From assembly GCA_033763835.1 (NCBI GenBank), contig JANRJS010000041.1, positions 1 to 64,000 of the forward strand: a DNA stretch of 64,000 nucleotides, written 5' to 3'. Every line of letters starts with the position of its first letter. Position 1 is the stretch's first letter. The notes beneath the pieces were generated by a model. That model made no database searches and was not told the DNA's origin. It saw nothing but the letters and a program-made list of their open reading frames with translations. Position numbers and translations under genes: made by a program. Of the stretch, positions 58,368 to 64,000 are shown piece by piece. This stretch comes from JAPKYZ01 sp033763835 (GTDB lineage Bacteria > Acidobacteriota > Terriglobia > Bryobacterales > Bryobacteraceae).

Positions 58368-59603
58368 ATGGGCCTCCCCCTCCGGCTTCGCCCGCGCAAG
58401 CCGTCGCCCGCCGCAAACCTCGCCGAACGCCCCGACGCACAAGCGGGGCTTCGCTTTTTTTCCCGCGAGCGCGCTTGGATCAACGAAAAGCATCTCGCTC
58501 TATGCCGCGTCCCGGCGCCTACCTTTCTCGAAGAAAAACGCGCCGCGTGGATGGCGGCGGAGCTCGATAAGTTGGGCTGCGAAGTGGAGATCGACCGCGC
58601 CGGAAACGTCATCGCCTACCCGGAGCGTCCCAATGGGAAACCGTTAATCGCTCTGACGGCGCACCTCGACACGGTGCTTGCGCCGCGCACCGGCGACGAC
58701 ATCCGGGTCGCTTCCGACTCGCGATTTTTGGGACCTGGCATTTCCGACAACGGCGCGGGGCTCGCCGCCCTGCTAGCCATCGCCGCCGCCTGGCGCGAAA
58801 GCGAGCGGCCGGAAAGCGAACTAACGCCGGTGCTGATCGCCAATGTCGGCGAAGAAGGCGAAGGCAATCTGAGCGGAATGAGATATTTGTGCCGCCAGTC
58901 GCCGCTCGCCGGGTCGATTCGCGGCTTCGTCGTGCTCGACGGCCCGGGTACCGATCACATTACCGCCCACGCGCTGGGCAGCCGCCGTTTCGAGGTGAGC
59001 TTTTCCGGTCCCGGCGGGCATAGCTGGTCCGATTACGGTACCGGCAATCCGGTCCACGCGTTGGCGCAAGCGATCGGCGACTTTACGGCGATCCCGCAGC
59101 CGAAAGCGCCGCGCAGTTCGATCAATTTCGGGCTCATCGAGGGCGGCGCCAGCGTGAACTCGATTCCGTCGGAGGCGCGCGCGAAGCTCGACATCCGGTC
59201 CGAAAGCCCGGAGCGGATGGACGAACTCGCCGAACTTCTGACCGATGCCGTCGAGCGCGCTCTAGCCGCCGAAAACGAGCGGGTGGCGAACAGCCGCAAG
59301 CCGGGTCGGGTGACGGCGAAAATCCGGGAGATCGGCTCGCGGCCCGGGGGACGATTGCCCGAAAACTCGCCGATGCTGGCGGCGATTCGCGACGTGGACG
59401 CGCATTTAGGAATCCGGTCGGCGCTCGATTGCGCCTCCACCGACGCAAATATTCCGCTGTCGCTCGGGTTGCCCGCTATTTCGATCGGAGCGGGCGGGCA
59501 AGGCGGCGGCGCGCACACCTCCGCCGAATGGTTCCACCCCGAGGGACGCGAAACGGGATTGCGCCGCATCTATTTGTTATTGCGGAGTTTACTCGAATCG
59601 TGA
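58368..59603 (+). CDS. M20 family metallopeptidase
   Basis: A 411-residue zinc peptidase of the M20 (PepT/ArgE/DapE-like) family. TAHLDTVLAP provides the first metal His and catalytic Asp, GISDNGAG the bridging Asp, and VGEEGEGNL the catalytic Glu pair. A lid/dimerisation domain contains GPGGHSW, and AHTSAEW supplies the last His. The first 35 residues are Arg/Pro-rich, unlike relatives, and their codons overlap a terminator-like hairpin. No alternative start is seen before homology begins near RAWINEKHLALCRVPAPT. It is coupled by GTGA overlap to an EamA transporter gene. Confidence 0.88.
   Translation: MGLPLRLRPRKPSPAANLAERPDAQAGLRFFSRERAWINEKHLALCRVPAPTFLEEKRAAWMAAELDKLGCEVEIDRAGNVIAYPERPNGKPLIALTAHLDTVLAPRTGDDIRVASDSRFLGPGISDNGAGLAALLAIAAAWRESERPESELTPVLIANVGEEGEGNLSGMRYLCRQSPLAGSIRGFVVLDGPGTDHITAHALGSRRFEVSFSGPGGHSWSDYGTGNPVHALAQAIGDFTAIPQPKAPRSSINFGLIEGGASVNSIPSEARAKLDIRSESPERMDELAELLTDAVERALAAENERVANSRKPGRVTAKIREIGSRPGGRLPENSPMLAAIRDVDAHLGIRSALDCASTDANIPLSLGLPAISIGAGGQGGGAHTSAEWFHPEGRETGLRRIYLLLRSLLES
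58429..58461 (+). terminator. Terminator-like hairpin with T run inside the 5' end of the M20 peptidase gene
   Basis: GCCCCG (58429-58434) pairs with CGGGGC (58444-58449); alternatively AAGCG (58441-58445) pairs with CGCTT (58452-58456). A run of seven T follows at 58455-58461. It lies about 90 bases after the stop of the TIGR03437 gene, where its terminator would be expected, but within the M20 reading frame. Confidence 0.5.
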
Positions 59604-60469
59604 GCCTGCGCTTGCGGGCCGATCTGGCGCTAGTCCTCGTCGCGTTTTTGTGGGGCGGTACGTTTGTCATCGTCAAGCAAGCCATCGCCGATTGCTCGAC
59701 GCTGCTCTTCCTCGCTTTGCGATTTTCCGTTGGCGCGATGGCGATGGCGGTTTGGATGCGCGGGAGAGTGCGGACCACCCGGCGCGAGTTGCTGGGCGGT
59801 ACGCTTGCCGGGGTCGTACTGATGCTGGCCTACATTACCCAGACGGCGGGCTTGCGATACACGACCGCCTCGAAGAGCGGATTCATTACCGGACTGTACA
59901 TCGTGTTGGTACCTTTATTCGCCGGGCTCGTCTATCGCAGTGTTCCGGGATGGCGCGAATGGCTAGGCGTGATCGTCGCGACTTTGGGCATGGCCCTGAT
60001 GACTCTCGATGCGAGCGTTTGGTCGGTCAACCGGGGCGACCTGTTGACGCTGGTCTGCGCCGTCTTTTGCGCGGTGCACGTTCTGGTGCTGGGCAAGGTA
60101 TCGCCGGGCGCGGACGCGAAGGCGTTGGCGCTAGTTCAGATCTCGAGCGGCGCCGCTTTGTGCTGGCTGCTGTTGCCGGTGGCGGAGACGCCTTTCGTGC
60201 GCTGGTCGCCGGGACTGATCGCCGCCTTGGTGGGCATGGGTACGCTGGTGACGGCGCTAACCTATTTCCTGCAATCCTGGGGACAGCAGCACACCACCCC
60301 CACCCGTACGGCGCTGATTTTCGCGCTGGAACCCGTCTTCGCGGCGGTAGCGGCGGTGGGAATCGGCGGCGAAACGCTGACCGCAAGGATGCTGGCGGGC
60401 GGCGCGCTCATCCTAGCCGGCGTGCTGGCGGTCGAATTGAAACCGGCGGCGGAACCGGTACATCCATAA
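59600..60469 (+). CDS. DMT superfamily transporter (EamA)
   Basis: A 289-residue membrane protein with ten hydrophobic helices in two EamA repeats (LRADLALVLVAFLWGGTFVIVKQAI and VNRGDLLTLVCAVFCAVHVLVLG). FALEPVFAAVAAVGIGGE near the end is the family signature. The GTG at 59600 overlaps the TGA of the M20 peptidase gene (GTGA), fixing the start. Such transporters move amino acids or other metabolites; coupling to a peptidase fits export or import of its products. Confidence 0.88.
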   Translation: MSLRLRADLALVLVAFLWGGTFVIVKQAIADCSTLLFLALRFSVGAMAMAVWMRGRVRTTRRELLGGTLAGVVLMLAYITQTAGLRYTTASKSGFITGLYIVLVPLFAGLVYRSVPGWREWLGVIVATLGMALMTLDASVWSVNRGDLLTLVCAVFCAVHVLVLGKVSPGADAKALALVQISSGAALCWLLLPVAETPFVRWSPGLIAALVGMGTLVTALTYFLQSWGQQHTTPTRTALIFALEPVFAAVAAVGIGGETLTARMLAGGALILAGVLAVELKPAAEPVHP

Positions 60470-60511
60470 CGTATCGACAAAGATAGAATGGGAGATTCCC
60501 GAGGCAAAGCG

Positions 60512-62128
60512 ATGACTTTCTTCGACAAGATCAAACGACGGCGGCTGCTCCAAGGGAGCATGCTGCTTTTTACTCTGAGCGCGGCGGTGCTGGTGGCGAC
60601 CGTCGCCACGACGGGCGTGCATGCGGCGCGCGACGGCCAATCGGCGGCTCCCGACGCCACTCCGTTGGTAATTCCCGCGCCAACGCAACTCGCGAACGAC
60701 TTTACGAAACTCGCGAAGCGCGTGGAACCGTCGGTGGTGAACATCTCGACGGACTACACTCCCAAGCCCGTCAGTTCGCGCCGGGGACGTCCTCCGGCGG
60801 ACGACGAGGAGATGGAGGGCGGCGAAGATCCTTCGGACATGTTTCGGCGGTTTTTCGGCGGCGGGCAGGTGCCTCCGCAATTTCGCAACATGCCGCGCCC
60901 CAAGAGCTTTGGAACGGGGTCCGGATTCATCGTCGACAAGAACGGCTACATCATCACCAACCATCACGTGATCGAGAAGGCGGATCACATCAAGGTGAAG
61001 CTTTCGGGCGATCCCACCGAGTACAAAGCGAAGCTGATCGGCTACGACAAAGAGCTGGATCTCGCGGTGATCAAGATCGACGCAGGTAAACCGCTGCCCG
61101 CGCTGAAGCCGGCCAACTCGGACGGCGTTCAAGTCGGAGACTGGGCGGTCGCCATCGGCTCTCCGTTCGGTCTTGAAGCGACGGTCACCGCCGGTATCGT
61201 CAGCGCCAAGGGCCGCGACAAAGTAGCCGGCGCCAAGCAATTTCAGAGCTTCATCCAGACCGACGCTGCCATCAACCCGGGCAATTCCGGCGGTCCGCTG
61301 CTGAACATCGCGGGCGAAGTGATTGGCATCAACACCGCGATCGCCACCGATTCGGGCGGGTCGCAAGGCGTAGGGTTCGCGCTGCCGATCAACGCGGCGG
61401 TCAAAAGTTACAACATGATCATCCGGTCGGGCCGTGTGACACGCGGATCGATCGGCATTCAATTCAGCCGCGAGGACGATCCGGCGCTGCTCAAGGCGTT
61501 GGGTACGGACACCGGTGTAGTGATTTCTTTCGTGCAGCCCGGCGGTCCGGCGGATAAAGCGGGGCTGAAGGTGGAAGACCTGATTCTCGCGATCAACGGA
61601 ACGAAGGTAAAGAACGGCGAAGATCTCGTAAGCCGTGTCGCGGATACGCCGATCGGCGAGAAGCTGAAGTTGAGCGTCGATCGCGGCGGTAAGAAAATGG
61701 ACGTGGACGTGACCATCGAGGACCGCACTAAGGTCTTCGCGGGCGATCCGCGCATCGGCGACGGCGACAAAGCTCCGGCCCTCGAACCCTCGGCGGGCCA
61801 GAGCCAAGCGAAGTTCGGCGTCTCGATCCAAAACATCGGCGAGGGCGAGCGGGAGCGCATGGGTTCCGAAATCAAGGGTGGCGTCGTGGTGACAAAGGTG
61901 GAGACGGATAGCTTCGCCGACGAGATCGGACTGCAGGAGCGGGACGTGATCCTCTCGATTAACCGGCAGCCGGTGGCGAGCGTCGACGACGTGCGGAACA
62001 TCCAGGCCAAGCTCAAGCCGGGCGACGCGGTGGCCTTCCGCGTGGCCCGGGCCCTGGGAGCCTTGGGCGGCCGGCAGAATCCGCAGTGGCAAACGTTCTT
62101 CGCGGCTGGTACGCTACCGAAGAACTAA
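60512..62128 (+). CDS. DegQ/DegP-type periplasmic serine protease (Do family)
   Basis: A 538-residue HtrA protease/chaperone. An N-terminal hydrophobic segment (SMLLFTLSAAVLVATVA) directs export. The trypsin-like domain carries TNHHV (His 152), LDLAVIK (Asp 183) and GNSGGP (Ser 259). Two PDZ domains follow, around GVVISFVQPGGPADKAGL and VVVTKVETDSFADEIGL. An acidic loop (DDEEMEGGEDPSD) precedes the FGTGSGFIV strand. ATG at 60512 is preferred to 60488 because GAGG precedes it. The stop overlaps the next start (TAATG). Confidence 0.93.
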   Translation: MTFFDKIKRRRLLQGSMLLFTLSAAVLVATVATTGVHAARDGQSAAPDATPLVIPAPTQLANDFTKLAKRVEPSVVNISTDYTPKPVSSRRGRPPADDEEMEGGEDPSDMFRRFFGGGQVPPQFRNMPRPKSFGTGSGFIVDKNGYIITNHHVIEKADHIKVKLSGDPTEYKAKLIGYDKELDLAVIKIDAGKPLPALKPANSDGVQVGDWAVAIGSPFGLEATVTAGIVSAKGRDKVAGAKQFQSFIQTDAAINPGNSGGPLLNIAGEVIGINTAIATDSGGSQGVGFALPINAAVKSYNMIIRSGRVTRGSIGIQFSREDDPALLKALGTDTGVVISFVQPGGPADKAGLKVEDLILAINGTKVKNGEDLVSRVADTPIGEKLKLSVDRGGKKMDVDVTIEDRTKVFAGDPRIGDGDKAPALEPSAGQSQAKFGVSIQNIGEGERERMGSEIKGGVVVTKVETDSFADEIGLQERDVILSINRQPVASVDDVRNIQAKLKPGDAVAFRVARALGALGGRQNPQWQTFFAAGTLPKN

Positions 62129-62568
62129 TGCCGCGGCTCTTTTCGACAATCCTGGTAGGGGCGGTGCTTGCCGCCGCCCCGCCGCCCCCCAATCCACAGG
62201 CCGCAAAACCGAAGGCGGTCAAACCCACTCCCGTTAAGCCTTCGGCCTCGAAACCCACGGCGGTAAAGAAGCGGCCCATAAAGTCTTCGCGCGGCAAGAA
62301 AACCGCAGCCAAGCGTCCCCCGCGGCAGATGAATCCTTCCCCCGATCGTTATCGGGACATCCAGCAGGCGCTTATCGATAAGGGCTTTCTCGACGGCCCC
62401 GCCACCGGGGTTTGGGACGATAAATCGATTGCCGCACTGAAGCGGTTCGAGGAATCCCAAAAATTGAAGATGGACGGCAAGATCGATTCGCTGTCGCTGA
62501 TCGCCCTTGGGTTGGGCCCCAAACGGTCGGCGTCCGCCCTCACCGCTCCTTCTACCCCGCAACCCTAG
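62128..62568 (+). CDS. Exported peptidoglycan-binding domain protein
   Basis: A 146-residue protein: signal peptide (RLFSTILVGAVLAAAP), then a basic, disordered linker of about 50 residues made of K-P-T/S-A/V units ending in KKTAAKRPPRQ. A PG_binding_1 domain follows (RYRDIQQALIDKGFLDGPATG, DDKSIAALKRFEESQ, DSLSLIALGLG). The ATG shares its A with the stop of the degQ-like gene (TAATG), so translation is coupled. It probably anchors to the cell wall and may work with the protease in envelope quality control. Confidence 0.85.
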   Translation: MPRLFSTILVGAVLAAAPPPPNPQAAKPKAVKPTPVKPSASKPTAVKKRPIKSSRGKKTAAKRPPRQMNPSPDRYRDIQQALIDKGFLDGPATGVWDDKSIAALKRFEESQKLKMDGKIDSLSLIALGLGPKRSASALTAPSTPQP

Positions 62569-62580
62569 GACTCCTCCAAC

Positions 62581-63690
62581 ATGATCATCGGCGTAGCCAA
62601 AGAGGTCAAAGACCACGAGACGCGCGTCGCGCTGACACCTTCGGGCGTGAAAGCGCTGCGCGAGAACGGCCACCGTGTGCTGGTGGAGACGCGGGCGGGG
62701 TTCGGATCTTCTATCCCCGATTCCGAATACGAAGAGGCGGGCGCGACCATCGTCGATACGGCCGCCGAAGTTTGGGCGGCGGAGATGGTGGTGAAGGTGA
62801 AAGAACCGCAGCCGCAGGAGTTCCAGCACTTCCGGCCGGACCTGATCCTGTTCACGTATCTTCACCTCGCTCCGATTCCCGAGACCACGCAGGCGCTGCT
62901 CGATAAGAAAGTGGCGGGCGTGGCGTACGAGACGATTCGCGAGGCCGACGGATCGCTGCCGCTGCTGACTCCGATGTCCGAAGTCGCCGGACGCATGTCG
63001 GTGCAGGTGGGCGCACAGTATCTCGAGGCTCCGAACGGCGGCCGCGGCATCCTGCTTGGTGGCGTTCCGGGCGTGGCTCCGGCGAACGTGGTGATCCTGG
63101 GAGGCGGCATCGTCGGCCACAACGCGGCGAAGATCGCCGTGGGCCTGGGCGCGGATGTAACGATCATCGACCGGAATTTGAACCGCCTGCGTCAGCTCGA
63201 CGACATCTACAACGGCAACGTGATCACGCTCGCCTCGAACGAGTACACGATTCGCGAGTCCCTGCGGCTGGCGGACCTGGTGATCGGCGCGGTGCTGATC
63301 CCCGGCGCGTCGGCTCCGAAACTGGTTCGGCGGGAAATGATCAAGATCATGAAGCGCGGATCGGTGGTGGTGGACGTGGCGATCGATCAGGGCGGCTGCT
63401 TCGAGACCTCGCACCCTACGACGCACACGGAGCCGATCTACTACGTGGACGACGTGCTGCACTACTGCGTGTCGAACATGCCGGCCGCCGTGCCCCACAC
63501 CTCGACCTTCGGACTCACCAACGCCACGTTCCCCTACATGCTCCAAATTGCGAATAAAGGCCTAGCCGGAGCGTGCCACGAATCGCCCGCGATCGCCGAG
63601 GGCGTGAATACTTACGCGGGTCACGTGGTTTACCCGGCGGTGGCGGAGTCGCAAGGCCGCCCGTCGCGCGAGTTGACGAGTTTGCTGTAA
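62581..63690 (+). CDS. ald: Alanine dehydrogenase
   Basis: A 369-residue NAD-dependent L-alanine dehydrogenase (alanine to pyruvate and ammonia). MIIGVAKEVKDHETRVALTPSGV is the typical N-terminus in two pieces, VVKVKEPQ carries the substrate-binding Lys, TYLHLAP the catalytic His, and VVILGGGIVGHNAAKIAVGLGA the Rossmann motif. Asp in VVVDVAIDQGGCFET and the C-terminal NMPAAVPHTST match the family. Length is standard. It lies 12 bases after the peptidoglycan-binding gene. In soil bacteria it supports growth on alanine or redox balance under low oxygen. Confidence 0.95.
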   Translation: MIIGVAKEVKDHETRVALTPSGVKALRENGHRVLVETRAGFGSSIPDSEYEEAGATIVDTAAEVWAAEMVVKVKEPQPQEFQHFRPDLILFTYLHLAPIPETTQALLDKKVAGVAYETIREADGSLPLLTPMSEVAGRMSVQVGAQYLEAPNGGRGILLGGVPGVAPANVVILGGGIVGHNAAKIAVGLGADVTIIDRNLNRLRQLDDIYNGNVITLASNEYTIRESLRLADLVIGAVLIPGASAPKLVRREMIKIMKRGSVVVDVAIDQGGCFETSHPTTHTEPIYYVDDVLHYCVSNMPAAVPHTSTFGLTNATFPYMLQIANKGLAGACHESPAIAEGVNTYAGHVVYPAVAESQGRPSRELTSLL

Positions 63691-63708
63691 AGCTTGGTAG
63701 CCTTGAGC

Positions 63709-64000
63709 ATGCTTGGCGTTAAGCTATGCGCCGTCTCGCTCGTTACCGTCGCTTGTCTTCCGGCCCAACGCGCTGTCGCGCCTAGGATCTGGAACGATCG
63801 CGACCTAGCCGATTGGGCGACTCCGATCGTCAACGGGGTGCGTCCCGGCCACTACTCCGAGACCGAGTACTACAACGCTCCAAAAGCCGAGATCGTCCGC
63901 ACGTATCCCGTCTACTTCCCCGGGCGGGAGCCCGCAGGTTACTGGCAGTCCTTACAGCGAAAGAAGCCGGAACCGCTGGTCGCTCCCGGACCCCGGACGC
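63709..64000 (+). CDS. Exported protein, 5' part only, cut by window edge
   Basis: An open frame of 97 codons runs from ATG at 63709 off the end of the window. It begins with a signal peptide (LCAVSLVTVACLPAQRAVA) and continues with LADWATPIVNGVRPGHYSE, YYNAP and a RTYPVYFPGREPAGYW segment. This pattern is reminiscent of exported c-type-cytochrome-associated proteins of Acidobacteria, but the part with any haem motif would be outside. Function not assigned. Confidence 0.6.
   Translation, partial: MLGVKLCAVSLVTVACLPAQRAVAPRIWNDRDLADWATPIVNGVRPGHYSETEYYNAPKAEIVRTYPVYFPGREPAGYWQSLQRKKPEPLVAPGPRT

Noticed and set aside
60413..63546. Two long minus-strand frames opposite the DegQ and alanine dehydrogenase genes
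   Set aside because: Both mirror strongly recognisable genes and have no family features of their own.

Overview
The window looks like a chromosomal segment of a GC-rich acidobacterium, most probably a Bryobacterales/Solibacter-type organism. The clues are two very large Oar-like TonB receptors with carboxypeptidase-regulatory N-termini, a protein with the Solibacter-type TIGR03437 architecture, PEP-CTERM proteins, a DUF1501 plus DUF1549/DUF1553 pair, several Uma2 nucleases and a tricorn-type protease. The taxonomic call is an inference from gene families. Genes are tightly packed. I saw no insertion sequence, prophage or CRISPR array, and no gene-free stretch longer than about 300 bases.

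Layout. 1-6.3 kb: partial tRNA-Tyr, Uma2, a DUF4230 protein, a hydrolase, a PEP-CTERM protein, a Tat-exported sugar isomerase with a second Uma2 and an SGNH hydrolase, and an amidohydrolase. 6.3-9.0 kb: the rpsO-pnp operon and tRNA-Val. 9-13 kb: small proteins and a single-chain indolepyruvate:ferredoxin oxidoreductase. 13-19.7 kb: a lipase and TesA-like esterase divergent from a YbbA/YbbP-type ABC exporter, then a probable Fe-S ferrochelatase. 19.7-21.8 kb: an NCS2 purine permease with an apparently exported nucleosidase. 21.8-29.7 kb: DUF1501/PSD1 pair, family 5 uracil-DNA glycosylase, hydrolase, GVGE-repeat lipoprotein, HD-GYP protein with a degenerate receiver, two DinB proteins. 29.7-34.3 kb: YncE-phosphoesterase, a PEP-CTERM-like protein, tRNA-Pro, a cupin gene broken by an in-frame TAG, and two small exported proteins.

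34.4-38 kb holds the most unusual locus: a flavoprotein fused to a membrane polyferredoxin, whose flavin-binding motifs appear in permuted order, followed by a cytoplasmic sulfite-oxidase-like molybdoprotein and an MBL-fold hydrolase. 38-47.7 kb is a nutrient-uptake island: ROK kinase, ceramidase-like hydrolase, TonB receptor, Gfo/Idh/MocA dehydrogenase, second TonB receptor. 47.6-51 kb is an assimilatory sulfate operon (cysD, cysH, TauE/SafE transporter, siroheme methyltransferase) divergent from an ArsR regulator; no cysN is present. 51-53.3 kb is a small decaying region: an SDR behind a TetR-type palindrome, a frameshifted PEP-CTERM pseudogene and a tandem Uma2 duplication, one copy with an internal deletion. 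53.3-64 kb: tricorn protease, TIGR03437 protein, M20 peptidase with EamA transporter, DegQ protease coupled to a peptidoglycan-binding protein, alanine dehydrogenase, and the start of an exported protein cut by the window edge.
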